From contig NZ_CP073695.1 of NCBI RefSeq assembly GCF_018228765.1, forward strand, positions 806,001 through 870,000: a DNA stretch of 64,000 bases, in the 5' to 3' direction. A program made the translations under genes and the position numbers. The notes under the pieces were generated by a model. It saw only the letters and a list, made by a program, of their open reading frames with translations. It ran no database searches and was not told the origin of the DNA. Source of the stretch: Halorubrum ruber (GTDB taxonomy: Archaea; Halobacteriota; Halobacteria; Halobacteriales; Haloferacaceae). Below, in pieces: positions 1-7,694 of the stretch; positions within the stretch are counted from its first letter, which is position 1, and every line of letters begins with the position of its first letter.

Positions 1-543
1 CATCGCGCCGTAGAGGAACGTTGCGCCCGCCTTCGTCACCTTCTCCTCGAAGGAGTAACGGGCCTGGTTGACCGCCTGCGGCGTGTACGTGTCGGTCATG
101 AAGGGGACGAGCTCGGGGAGGTTCTCGCCGATCTTCGTCATCTCGACGCCGGTCTCGGTGCGGAAGTCCGCGCAGAGCCGCGCTATCGCCCACTCGCGGG
201 CCGTGATGTACGTCCGGTCGCGGAGGAACTCGTTGACGCGCTCGTAGCGCGCGCCGTCCATCTTCTTGAACCGCTCGTACTTCTGGACATCCCGCGGCAC
301 GTCGTCGGACTCGTCGTCGGTCGCGGTCGTATCCTGATCGCCACCGGTCGAATCCTGCTCGTCAGCGTCGGCCGCGTCCGGCCCCGCGGCCGGTGTCTCT
401 TCGTCCGTTCCGTCACCCGCTCGGGAGTCGGGCTCCCCGTCGTCGCCCTCGGCGGGGGACCGGTCCTCGGAGGGTGACCGGTCCGCGGCGGAGTCGCCGG
501 TCTCGCCGGCCGAGTCGGCCGCCGAACCGGTGTGATCGGTCAT
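1..543 (-). CDS. DUF5806 family protein, partial (runs off the left edge)
   Basis: The reading frame starts at the ATG at 543 and is still open at base 1, so the C-terminus is missing. The first 90 or so residues are a low-complexity Asp/Glu/Ser/Gly tail. After it comes a conserved-looking block with DVQKYERFKKMDG, then FLRDRTYITAREWAIARLC and TGVEMTKIGENLPELVPFMT. From memory this matches the haloarchaeal DUF5806 family, whose function is unknown; I cannot assign a role. It is transcribed away from the stress-protein gene at 650. Confidence 0.75.
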   Translation of the reverse strand, partial: MTDHTGSAADSAGETGDSAADRSPSEDRSPAEGDDGEPDSRAGDGTDEETPAAGPDAADADEQDSTGGDQDTTATDDESDDVPRDVQKYERFKKMDGARYERVNEFLRDRTYITAREWAIARLCADFRTETGVEMTKIGENLPELVPFMTDTYTPQAVNQARYSFEEKVTKAGATFLYGAM

Positions 544-649
544 ACATCCGAAACTCCGCGGGCGGGCAAAAGCCTTGTCGGTGGTCGCCCGCTCGGGGAT
601 CCACTTTTGCGGAGATCCACTTTTGTACCGCCGCGTGGAGGAATGGGGC

Positions 650-1018
650 ATGAAGGTGCTCTGCGGGATCGGCGGCAGCGACGACTCGTTCCGCGCGCTC
701 GACCGGACGGTCGAACGGGCGGCGGTCGCGAACGACGACCTGACGATCGCCGTGGTCGACAACGAGGACTCCTCTGTGTCGCCCGACGAGGTCGTCGAAC
801 GTGCCGAGGCGGCGGCGGACGAGGCCGAAATCGACGCCGAGGTCCGACGGGTCGAGGGCGACCCGGGGAGCCGGCTGGTGGAGATCGCCGAGACCGAGGG
901 GTTCGAGGAGATCGTCTTGGGCGGCGGCCACACGAGTCCGATGGGGAAGATCACGATCGGGTCGATCGCGGAGTTCGTCCTGCTGAACGCGAAGACGTCG
1001 GTCACGCTGGTCAGATGA
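650..1018 (+). CDS. Universal stress protein (UspA family), 122 aa
   Basis: A short single-domain Usp protein. The N-terminus MKVLCGIGGSDDS matches the first beta strand and the Asp of the Usp nucleotide-binding fold. The C-terminal GGGHTSPMGKITIGS fits the Gly-rich ATP-binding motif of the family. I chose the ATG at 650 because the fold begins there; an upstream in-frame ATG at 575 would add 25 non-conserved residues. The stop overlaps the ATG of the acetyltransferase at 1015 (ATGA), so the two are probably co-translated. Usp proteins bind ATP or act in stress survival; the specific role here is unknown. Confidence 0.88.
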   Translation: MKVLCGIGGSDDSFRALDRTVERAAVANDDLTIAVVDNEDSSVSPDEVVERAEAAADEAEIDAEVRRVEGDPGSRLVEIAETEGFEEIVLGGGHTSPMGKITIGSIAEFVLLNAKTSVTLVR

Positions 1019-1593
1019 GCGACCGAGGCTACCCGAACGCGGTGGCGGACGAGTTCCCGCCGCCGCCGACCGCGTTCACGGACCGCGAGGACCGCGAGAT
1101 CGAGATCCGGCCGTACGAGGGCGAGGAGGCGGTCCGCGAGGCGCTCGTCGAGATGTACGACGCCTTCGACCCGGCCGACCGCGCGCAGGGGATCCCGCCG
1201 GGCGGCGAGGAGCGCATCCGCGAGTGGCTCGACGCCATCCTCTGTGACGACTGCTACAACGTGATCGCCTGGTGCGGTGACGACGCGGCCGGCCACGCGA
1301 CGCTCGTCCCCGACGGCGACGCCTACGAGCTGGCGATCTTCGTCCACCAGGAGTACCAGCGCGCCGGGATCGGCACCCACCTCATCCGCGGGCTGCTCGG
1401 GCACGGGCAGGCGAACGGCGTCGAGAAGGTGTGGCTCACCGTCGAGCGGTGGAACCGCGCCGCGGTCTCGCTGTACAAGAAGATCGGCTTCGAGACCTCC
1501 GACGCCGAGAGCTTCGAGCTGGAGATGGGGCTGCGGCTTCACGCGGGCGACGACGAGGACGCCGATCCCGATCCGGACGACGGCGACGAGTAG
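1015..1593 (+). CDS. GNAT family N-acetyltransferase, 192 aa
   Basis: The acetyl-CoA binding signature is visible as QRAGIGTH (residues about 115-122), followed by the C-terminal GNAT helix and strand [14 protein letters not shown] (147-160). The substrate is not predictable. The start overlaps the Usp stop by four bases, and starting further upstream would read through the Usp gene in another frame. The last 20 residues are an Asp-rich tail. The pairing with a stress protein suggests a stress-linked acetylation, which is inference only. Confidence 0.88.
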   Translation: MSDRGYPNAVADEFPPPPTAFTDREDREIEIRPYEGEEAVREALVEMYDAFDPADRAQGIPPGGEERIREWLDAILCDDCYNVIAWCGDDAAGHATLVPDGDAYELAIFVHQEYQRAGIGTHLIRGLLGHGQANGVEKVWLTVERWNRAAVSLYKKIGFETSDAESFELEMGLRLHAGDDEDADPDPDDGDE

Positions 1594-1643
1594 CGTTGGC
1601 CGGAATCTTCAAGCCTTTAGGGGCGGCCCGCGACCGCTCCGGT

Positions 1644-2267
1644 ATGAGCCATCGAATCCTGCTGTTGGGGGCGCCCGGCGCCGGAAAGGGGACGCAGAGC
1701 GCGAAGCTGGCCGACGAGTACGGCGTCGAGCACGTCACGACCGGCGACGCGCTCCGCGCGAACAAGGAGATGGAGACGGAGTACGGCACGCCCAAGTCGT
1801 TCATGGACGCGGGCGAGCTCGTTCCCGACCCGGTCGTCAACGAGATCGTCGAGGCCGCGCTCGACGACGCCGACGGGTTCGTCCTCGACGGCTACCCGCG
1901 CAACGTCGAGCAGGCGGAGTACCTCTCGGAGATTACGGATCTCGACGCCGTCATCCTGCTCGACGTCGACGAGGAGGTGCTCGTCGACCGGCTCACCGGC
2001 CGCCGCGTCTGCGACGACTGCGGTGCGAACTACCACGTCGACTTCCAGCCGCCCGAGGAGCCGGGCGTCTGCGACGAGTGCGGCGGCGAGCTGATCCAGC
2101 GCGAGGACGACACCGAGGAGACCGCCCGCGAGCGCCTCGAGGTCTTCTACGAGAACACCGAGCCCGTGATCGACCACTTCCGCGACGAGGGCGTCCTCGT
2201 CGAGGTCGACGGCGAGGCGACCCCGGACGAGGTCTTCGCCCGGATCCGCGACGTCGTCGAGAACTGA
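1644..2267 (+). CDS. adk: Adenylate kinase, zinc-type LID, 207 aa
   Basis: It catalyses ATP + AMP to 2 ADP in the cytoplasm. The P-loop GAPGAGKGT lies at residues 9-17 and the AMP/ATP core LDGYPRN at 81-87. The LID domain carries four cysteines, CDDC at 123-126 and CDEC at 143-146, which form the structural zinc site of long-form adenylate kinases. In archaea adk commonly sits before a DUF106 gene, as it does here. A short AT-rich box (CTTCAAG, about 27 bases upstream of the ATG) suits a leaderless transcript. Confidence 0.97.
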   Translation: MSHRILLLGAPGAGKGTQSAKLADEYGVEHVTTGDALRANKEMETEYGTPKSFMDAGELVPDPVVNEIVEAALDDADGFVLDGYPRNVEQAEYLSEITDLDAVILLDVDEEVLVDRLTGRRVCDDCGANYHVDFQPPEEPGVCDECGGELIQREDDTEETARERLEVFYENTEPVIDHFRDEGVLVEVDGEATPDEVFARIRDVVEN

Positions 2268-2368
2268 CGCGATCGAGAGCCGGCCCCCGTCCGTCGCGCG
2301 GTGACGGGCCGGACGCGCGGCCGACGATCCTACAAGGTTCTTAACCGTCGACTGCTAACCGACCGCTA

Positions 2369-3277
2369 ATGAGCAAAGTCGAACGGCGAGTCCGCTCGCT
2401 GGTCCGCGAGGACGGCGAGATGCGGGACGCCATTCAAGTCGTCCTCGACAACGCCAGCGGCGGCGAGGTGCGTTGGGTCGACGTTCGCGACGAAATCTCG
2501 AGCGGGCAGTGGGGTCGGCTCATCGAGAAGGAGATCCTCATCGACGGCGAGGAGGGGTTCGCCTTAGCCGACCGCGAGGGGATCGAGGCCGGCTTGGAAG
2601 ATGACGACGACTCCGGCGGGAGCGACGTCGAGACGCCCGAGACGACCACCTGGTCGAAGTGGGACAAGCTCGCCGGGGTGGCGACGCTCGGCGCGTTCGT
2701 CGGGTACGCGGTCCCTCCGGTCCGGAACGCGATCGCCGGCGCCATCGACGTCGTTCTCGGCCCCCTCCTGAACGTAGTCCCCTTCTACGTCGTGATCATG
2801 GTCATCGCGCTCGGCACGGGCCTGTACTCGACGCTGCTGCGCGCCGGGCTCATGGACATGGAGAAGATGGGCGCGTACCAGGACCGGATGAAGGACATTC
2901 AGGAGCGCCGGAAGGAGGCCGAGAAGCGCGACGACGACGAGGCGCTCGACGAGATCCAAGAAGAGCAGATGGAGGCGATGGGCGACCAGCTCGGCATGTT
3001 CAAAGAGCAGTTCCGCCCGATGGTGTGGATCATGTTCCTCACCATCCCCGCGTTCCTCTGGATGTTCTGGGTGATCGGCTACCGCGGGTCGGACGCCGCG
3101 TATCCGGCCGTCGCCGCCCAAGAGCTCGTCGTGCCGCTCGCCGGCACCGTCACCTGGGACACGGGGATCGTCGGCCCGATCCAGATGTGGATCCTCTGGT
3201 ACTTCCTCTGCTCGATGGCGTTCACGCAGCTGGTCCAGAAGAGCCTCAACATCGAGATGTCGCCGTCTTCGTCGTAG
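2369..3277 (+). CDS. DUF106 family membrane protein (EMC3/YidC-like), 302 aa
   Basis: A soluble N-terminal part (about 1-100, ending in an acidic linker) is followed by two hydrophobic segments around 103-155. Next comes a charged coiled-coil stretch (MEKMGAYQDRMKDIQERRK region, about 165-205), then more membrane segments, one around 213-235 and one near the C-terminus. This layout, with the cytosolic helical hairpin, is that of archaeal DUF106 proteins. These are placed in the Oxa1/YidC/EMC3 superfamily of membrane-protein insertases. The position after adk is the conserved archaeal one; the usual next gene cmk is not here. Confidence 0.9.
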   Translation: MSKVERRVRSLVREDGEMRDAIQVVLDNASGGEVRWVDVRDEISSGQWGRLIEKEILIDGEEGFALADREGIEAGLEDDDDSGGSDVETPETTTWSKWDKLAGVATLGAFVGYAVPPVRNAIAGAIDVVLGPLLNVVPFYVVIMVIALGTGLYSTLLRAGLMDMEKMGAYQDRMKDIQERRKEAEKRDDDEALDEIQEEQMEAMGDQLGMFKEQFRPMVWIMFLTIPAFLWMFWVIGYRGSDAAYPAVAAQELVVPLAGTVTWDTGIVGPIQMWILWYFLCSMAFTQLVQKSLNIEMSPSSS

Positions 3278-3311
3278 GCGACGAGCGAACCCTCTCGGTT
3301 CCTCGCGGTCC

Positions 3312-4601
3312 CTACTCGTCGGCGTCGCCCGCGTCGTCGCCGTCGCTCTCCTCGGCCGCGCTCTCCTCGGCCGCGCTCTCCTCGGCCGAGACCTCCTCGG
3401 CGACCGCTTCGAACGCCGCGAGGATGACGCGCTTGCACGCCTGCCCCTCGGTGCTCCAGTGGTGGGCGTAGTCGAGCATGTCGTCGTAGATGTCGGGCTT
3501 GCAGCCCGCCGCCTGCGGGTGGCCGCCGCCGTTCACCCGTCCGGCGACCTCGTGGGCGTGGCGGAAGTCGTCCGAGCCGCGGATGGAGGCGGACCCCGCG
3601 GGCTTGACGATCACGGCGGCGTCGGCGCCCGCCTCGCGGAGCCGCTCTGCGACCTCGTTCTGCGAGCAGCGGCCGTAGGTGACCGCGACGCGCCAGTCGC
3701 CGACCTCGTGGGTGACCGCGCGGTCGACGGCGAGGTCGATCCTGGCCTCCTTCTCGACGCGGCGATCCTCGACGAACGACCGCACCGTCTCGGGGAGGTC
3801 GACGCCGTACGCGCCGATCACGGCCGCGTACTCCTCGGCGCCGGCCCAGTAGGAGTAGTCGGCGAGGTCGTCGGAGCGCGGGTCCTCCTTGAGCCAGAGG
3901 TCGTGGTCGCGCGTGACTTCCGCGAGCTCGGTCCAGCGGTCGTCGAACGCGTACTCCAGCGACCGGAGCGTCACGTCGGCGGTGCACTCCTCGTCGGAGT
4001 CGCCGACGACGAGGTCGACGCCCGCCTCGCGGACCGCGGCGGCGGTCGCGTCGTCCCACTGGTGGTGGTCGAACCAGCGGATCGAGTCGGTCGACGTCGC
4101 GAGCGATTCCAGCGGCTCCGCGATCCACTCGTAGTCGTCGGGGCAGAGGTCGCAGACGAACAGGTCGATGTCGTCGTCGGCGTACGCCTCGACGCGTTCG
4201 AGCGCGGTGTCGATCGAGTACGGGCCCGCCGAGAGCAGCCCGACCGGCGACTCGGCGTGGGCGTCGGCGAGGGGGTCGTCGTCGGACTCCTCGCTCTCTG
4301 CGTCGTCGGTCTCCGCGCCGCCCGACTCCTCGTCGTCCTCCGCCAGCCGCGCCGCGATGGCGTCCTCGAAGGGTTCGACGTCGAGCGCGGCGTCGTACGC
4401 CTCGCGGATCATCGCGGCGCAGGCGAGGCCGTCGGCGTCGCCGTCGGCGATCACGACCGCCTCGCAGCCCTCGATCGCCTCCCGTGCCCGTCGCTCCGCG
4501 CGCTCGTCGTCCAGCGAGTCGGGGTAGAAGAACCCCTTCCCCGGCAGCTTCGTGTACCGCGATCGGGGGGCCTCGCCCGTCTCGATAAGGTCGTCGTCCA
4601 T
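3312..4601 (-). CDS. DHH family phosphoesterase, 429 aa
   Basis: The DHH motifs are in order: ADGDADG at residues 52-58, WFDHHQWDD with DHH at 178-180, and the DHHA1 motif GGGHPQAAG at 358-366. These residues bind two metal ions in RecJ-like nucleases and cyclic- or oligonucleotide phosphoesterases. The gene is shorter than RecJ and lacks an OB domain, so a small-substrate or archaeal-specific DHH enzyme is more likely than RecJ proper. An acidic insert lies at about 89-112, and the C-terminus is a short AEESA tandem repeat. The gene converges on the DUF106 gene. Confidence 0.88.
   Translation of the reverse strand: MDDDLIETGEAPRSRYTKLPGKGFFYPDSLDDERAERRAREAIEGCEAVVIADGDADGLACAAMIREAYDAALDVEPFEDAIAARLAEDDEESGGAETDDAESEESDDDPLADAHAESPVGLLSAGPYSIDTALERVEAYADDDIDLFVCDLCPDDYEWIAEPLESLATSTDSIRWFDHHQWDDATAAAVREAGVDLVVGDSDEECTADVTLRSLEYAFDDRWTELAEVTRDHDLWLKEDPRSDDLADYSYWAGAEEYAAVIGAYGVDLPETVRSFVEDRRVEKEARIDLAVDRAVTHEVGDWRVAVTYGRCSQNEVAERLREAGADAAVIVKPAGSASIRGSDDFRHAHEVAGRVNGGGHPQAAGCKPDIYDDMLDYAHHWSTEGQACKRVILAAFEAVAEEVSAEESAAEESAAEESDGDDAGDADE
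3344..3388 (-). repeat. Short coding tandem repeat, AEESA units
   Basis: Three imperfect 15-base units (ctctcctcggccgcg) at the 3' end of the DHH gene encode consecutive AEESA pentapeptides. It is a low-complexity acidic tail, probably length-variable between strains; no function is implied. Confidence 0.7.
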
Positions 4602-4692
4602 ACCGTCGAGGCGGGCGGCAGCCGGAAAACTCCGCCGCTCTCGGGCCGGTCGCGCGGCGTCGCGTTCGGCGGCCGCCGACCTCCGCGACCGC

Positions 4693-5157
4693 TCAGATCG
4701 TCGTCCGCCGCGGGTCCTCGTCGGTCAGCTGTCGCACGGTCAACACGGGGACCGGGCAGGTACGCACGACGCGCTCGGCGACGGAGCCGATGAGGAAGCG
4801 GTTCTCGCCGTGCCGGCCGCGGGTGCCCATCGCGACGAGGTCGGCGTCGACCGACCGGGCGTACGTGTCGATCTCCGAGGCCGGGCGGCCCTCGCGGACC
4901 TCGATCGTCACGTCGAGGTCGCCGTCGCGGTCGTGCGCGGCGTCCGCGACGCGGTCGAGCGCGTCGCGTCCCTCGTCGTCGAGCGCGTCGCGGAGGTCCT
5001 CGCGGACCCGGTCCGGCGACGACTCGACCTCGCCGGCGTCGACGACGTACACCGCGTGGACCTCGGCGTCGAACCGCGCCGCCACGTCGACCGCGACCGA
5101 GACGGCCCGCCGCACGCTGTCGGAGCCGTCGGTCGCGACCACGATGGTGTCGAACAT
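4693..5157 (-). CDS. Universal stress protein (UspA family), 154 aa
   Basis: A canonical single-domain Usp. The N-terminus MFDTIVVATDGSD carries the nucleotide-contacting Asp. The C-terminal stretch MGTRGRHGENRFLIGSVAERVVR has the G-x2-G-x9-G-S ATP-binding pattern, so this member probably binds ATP. It is followed downstream (minus direction) by the DHH gene after about 90 bases. Upstream lies the structured repeat element, transcribed in the opposite direction. Confidence 0.93.
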   Translation of the reverse strand: MFDTIVVATDGSDSVRRAVSVAVDVAARFDAEVHAVYVVDAGEVESSPDRVREDLRDALDDEGRDALDRVADAAHDRDGDLDVTIEVREGRPASEIDTYARSVDADLVAMGTRGRHGENRFLIGSVAERVVRTCPVPVLTVRQLTDEDPRRTTI

Positions 5158-5246
5158 GGCCGTCCGTTCGCCGCAACGGCACCTAAAACCCGGCGGTCGG
5201 GGGAGGGGAGACGGTGCGAAGCGGCGCGAGTGCGACGAGGTTTCTA

Positions 5247-5254
5247 TTTATAAA
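5247..5254 (+). promoter_or_regulatory. TATA-like box upstream of structured element copy A
   Basis: TTTATAAA, itself a perfect palindrome, sits about 19 bases before the conserved GGCGGTGGCGCGTGC start of the element. Boxes at matching places precede copies C and D. The spacing puts a predicted transcription start at or very near the first helix of the element. Confidence 0.5.
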
Positions 5255-5265
5255 TGACTGGACAG

Positions 5266-5535
5266 GGCGGTGGCGCGTGCCTGCGAGTGGCCGCCGAAGG
5301 CGGCCGCGAGGAGCACGCGCGAGGGAGTCAGTCGCCCGAAGCGGAGCGAGGGCGACTGACGAGGCTGGGGAGGTGTGAGGCGCTGTGCGGTTGCGGTGGT
5401 GGGCGGTGCGGGGCGGGACTCAAAGGGGCAGCCGGCGAGGCGGGCGCAGGCGACGTAAGCACTGAAAGGAGCGAGCAACGCGAGCGACTGAAGCGCGCAG
5501 CGAGCGTGCGCCCGCCTCGCCGGCTGGGGCTTTGG
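5266..5535 (+). ncRNA. Multi-copy structured element, copy A (putative structured RNA)
   Basis: Helix one pairs GCGCGTGC (5273-5280) with GCACGCGC (5313-5320) and encloses GGCCGCC/GGCGGCC. Helix two pairs GTCAGTCGCCC (5327-5337) with GGGCGACTGAC (5350-5360). Helix three pairs a perfect 20-base arm, 5429-5448, with 5507-5526. Between helices two and three lie conserved unpaired blocks, GAGGCTGGGGAGG and GGGACTCAAAGGGGCAG. The same plan with different stem sequences recurs in copies B, C and D. No protein family is recognisable in any frame; open frames here are Arg-rich compositional artefacts. I cannot name a known RNA family. A structured mobile or REP-like repeat is the alternative. Confidence 0.55.
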
Positions 5536-5741
5536 CTGTGTCCGCTGCGGCGGCAGCGATTTATAAGCGAGCAGTCGGTGATTTGGCGGTGTCCACCGTT
5601 GATCCATAGTCGACTATTTATAAACGAGCGGCTGGGGATTTGGAGGCGTTCGCCGCCGATCTATTATCGATTATTTATAAGCAAGCGGCTGGGGATTTGG
5701 AGGAATTCTCTGCCGACCCGCCGTATTTATAAAAGACTGCG
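5522..5741 (+). repeat. Tandem 57-base repeat with TTTATAA boxes, array A (four units)
   Basis: Units begin with GGCTGGGG(A/C)TTTGG-like sequence at 5522, 5573, 5630 and 5687. Each contains a small GGCG...CGCC hairpin region and ends with a TTTATAA box (5560, 5617, 5674, 5726). The first unit overlaps the 3' arm of helix three of copy A. The array ends 15 bases before the pitA stop codon. The repeated boxes could be promoters or AT-rich terminators; the sequence alone does not say which. Confidence 0.7.
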
Positions 5742-5755
5742 CGCGTCCAGTCCCG

Positions 5756-7444
5756 TTACGCTAAGAAGACGTGTCGCGGGCGGTCGGCGAGCACGTCGCG
5801 GCCCCACTGGACGGTCTCGGAGAACTCGTCGGAGCGGAAGAACGCCATCGCGTCCTCCTTCGCGTTCCACTGGCTGGCGATGAACATGTCGTTCTCGTCT
5901 TCGACGTTCACCATCAGGTCGGTCTCGACGTGGCCGTCCATCTCCCCCAGCAGCTCGCCGACGTCGTCGAACGTCTCGACGAACTCCGTCTGGTAGTCGG
6001 GCTTGACGGTGTAGAACATCCCCATCGTGCCGAAGCCGGACTCCTCGCCGGCGCGGGCGACGATGTCGGGCAGCTCCGAGAGGAAGCCGGCCGCGGTCTC
6101 GGCCGCCGACGCGGTGTCCCAGATGGAGACGACCGCGGCGCGGTCGGTGTGGCGCCCCTCGTACACCGCGGTCTTCACGTGCGTGCCGTAGTGGTCGAAG
6201 TTGCCGCGGAGCCCCTCGACCTCGTCGAACAGCTCGTCGACGTCGGCCTCGCTGTACAGCACCGTGGCGTACACGTCCTCGCCGTGGGGCTTCCCGGCGT
6301 AGATGTCGAGGTCGGCGAGCTCGCCGCGGATGTCCTCGTCCGAGGCACCGTCGCCTCCGCCGCCGTGACCTCCCTCGCCGCCGTGACCGCCCTCGCCGCC
6401 GTGACCATCCTCCCCGCCGTGTCCGTCGCCCTCGCCGTGGGGATGGTCGCCCTCGCCGCCGCCCCCATCCTCGCCGTGCGGGTGGTCGCCGTGCGCGGAG
6501 CCGCCGCCCGCGCCCGAGCGGTCGTGGCCCTCGCCGCGACCGTGGCCGTCGTCGCCGTGACCGCCTTCGCCGTGGTGGCTCCCCTCATCGTGGCCGCCGC
6601 TCTCCCCGCCGTGACCGCCCCCGCCGTGGGGGTGCCCGGCGCTGTCGTCCTCCGCAACGCGACCGGTCGGGACCGTCTCGCCCGCGAGGAAGGCGTCGAG
6701 GTCGCGCGGCGGGAACCGGCGGCCGACGTAGAAGTCGCCGAACTCGCCGTACCGCGAGGAGGCGGGGTCGAACCGCATCTCGTAGACGATGTCCTTGATG
6801 TCGGTCGGGTCGGCGCCGAACAGCGTGACCCCCCACTCGTGCTCGTCGAAGCCGACGGAGGAGGCGATCACCTGTTTGATCTTCCCGGCGTACTCCTTGC
6901 CCACCTCGCCGTGGCCCGCCATCAGGTCGGCGCGCTCCTCGAACTCGAGGTCGTACCAGTTGTGCTCCTCGCCGCGGCGCTTGCTCATGGGGTAGAAGCT
7001 GACGTACTCCTCGTCCGGGATATCGGGCTTCAGCTTCCCCTCGATGTAGCGGCGGAGCCCCTCGTCGACGGCGTCGGCGCCCTCCTCGAAGTAGTCGTCG
7101 GAGACGTACCCCGACACCTCGGTGACGGAGACGTAGGAGGTCTCACGCTCGGTGAACTTCGCGAGCGCGGTGTCCTCGAACCGGCGCTCGATCGCGGAGA
7201 GGTCGTCGAGCGACGGCCGGAAGTGGAGGAACAGGAGGTCGGCCTTGTGCCCGAGCACGGAGAACAGCGCGGACTCGCCGTCGTCGGCGTCGGCGACCAG
7301 CTCGCGGTGTTTCAGGAAGGCCTCGCCCTCCTCGATCGCTCGTCGTCGCTCTGACTCGGGCGCCTCGCGCCACGCGTCCCAGTCGATCGAGCGGAAGTCG
7401 TGCAGCGAGAACCACCCTTCGGCGGTCTGTGGAGCCTCGACCAT
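5756..7444 (-). CDS. pitA: PitA: chlorite dismutase-like heme protein fused to an ABM domain, 562 aa
   Basis: The N-terminal part (about 1-265) is a chlorite-dismutase/HemQ-family domain: PMSKRR...HNWY, the likely heme-ligand His in LMAGHGEVGKEY, and MRFDPASSRYGEFGDFYVGRR. A very long His/Gly/Asp-rich linker (about 268-370) follows, then an antibiotic-monooxygenase (ABM) dimeric barrel to the end. This Cld-linker-ABM fusion is the known haloarchaeal PitA architecture. The Cld part is related to coproheme decarboxylase, so a heme-synthesis role is likely. The linker may bind metal (inference). The gene is bracketed by inverted copies A and B of the structured element. Confidence 0.92.
   Translation of the reverse strand: MVEAPQTAEGWFSLHDFRSIDWDAWREAPESERRRAIEEGEAFLKHRELVADADDGESALFSVLGHKADLLFLHFRPSLDDLSAIERRFEDTALAKFTERETSYVSVTEVSGYVSDDYFEEGADAVDEGLRRYIEGKLKPDIPDEEYVSFYPMSKRRGEEHNWYDLEFEERADLMAGHGEVGKEYAGKIKQVIASSVGFDEHEWGVTLFGADPTDIKDIVYEMRFDPASSRYGEFGDFYVGRRFPPRDLDAFLAGETVPTGRVAEDDSAGHPHGGGGHGGESGGHDEGSHHGEGGHGDDGHGRGEGHDRSGAGGGSAHGDHPHGEDGGGGEGDHPHGEGDGHGGEDGHGGEGGHGGEGGHGGGGDGASDEDIRGELADLDIYAGKPHGEDVYATVLYSEADVDELFDEVEGLRGNFDHYGTHVKTAVYEGRHTDRAAVVSIWDTASAAETAAGFLSELPDIVARAGEESGFGTMGMFYTVKPDYQTEFVETFDDVGELLGEMDGHVETDLMVNVEDENDMFIASQWNAKEDAMAFFRSDEFSETVQWGRDVLADRPRHVFLA
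6340..6660 (-). repeat. Low-complexity His/Gly-rich linker repeats inside pitA
   Basis: A run of short imperfect repeats of the GGHGG, GHGDDGHG and GDHPHGE type encodes the linker between the two PitA domains. Dozens of histidines suggest metal binding, but that is not shown by sequence alone. Such runs often vary in length between strains. Confidence 0.7.
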
Positions 7445-7544
7445 ACTTCGGGTTCGGGCCGCGCGACTTAGGGGTTTGCGGGTCGTCCCGATACGCAGTA
7501 ATCAGCTGGACCGTACCCGGTAGTGTCCGAGTCGAAGACGGCAC

Positions 7545-7694
7545 TAGCGGTTTCGAAGTCCCCACCGCTCGGCCGTACGTGAGTATCTTTACCGACGGTG
7601 ATTCCCTGACCGATGAGAACGCCTCCAAAGCCCCAGCCGCTCGGCGATACGTGAGTGACCGCTGATCGATGGCGAACATCCCCAAAGCCCCAGT
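7545..7694 (-). repeat. Tandem repeat downstream of copy B, divergent units
   Basis: On the minus strand the unit starts CTGGGGCTTTGG near 7694, GGCTGGGGCTTTGG near 7638 and GGTGGGGACTTCG near 7565. These correspond to the 57-base units of arrays A and D. Here the TTTATAA box is replaced by CTCACGTAT/CTCACGTAC before CGCCGAGC or CGGCCGAGC. The array lies between copy B and the pitA start codon, so it may overlap the pitA promoter region. Confidence 0.6.

Noticed and set aside
3459-4793. Long frame antisense to the DHH phosphoesterase
   Set aside because: The minus-strand gene has all DHH motifs; the antisense frame is compositional.
5522-5741. CRISPR array
   Set aside because: The entire 57-base unit is repeated with gradual divergence; there are no unique spacers between short identical repeats, and no cas gene.
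5254-5883. Arg/Gly-rich open frames across structured element A and its array, and similar ones at copies B, C and D
   Set aside because: They follow from the GC-rich composition and the repeats; no copy keeps the same frame, no family resemblance is visible and the conserved features are helices and unpaired blocks.
5771-7354. Long open frame antisense to pitA
   Set aside because: It is the complement of a GC-rich coding gene with third-position bias; the pitA frame has clear domains and the antisense one has none.
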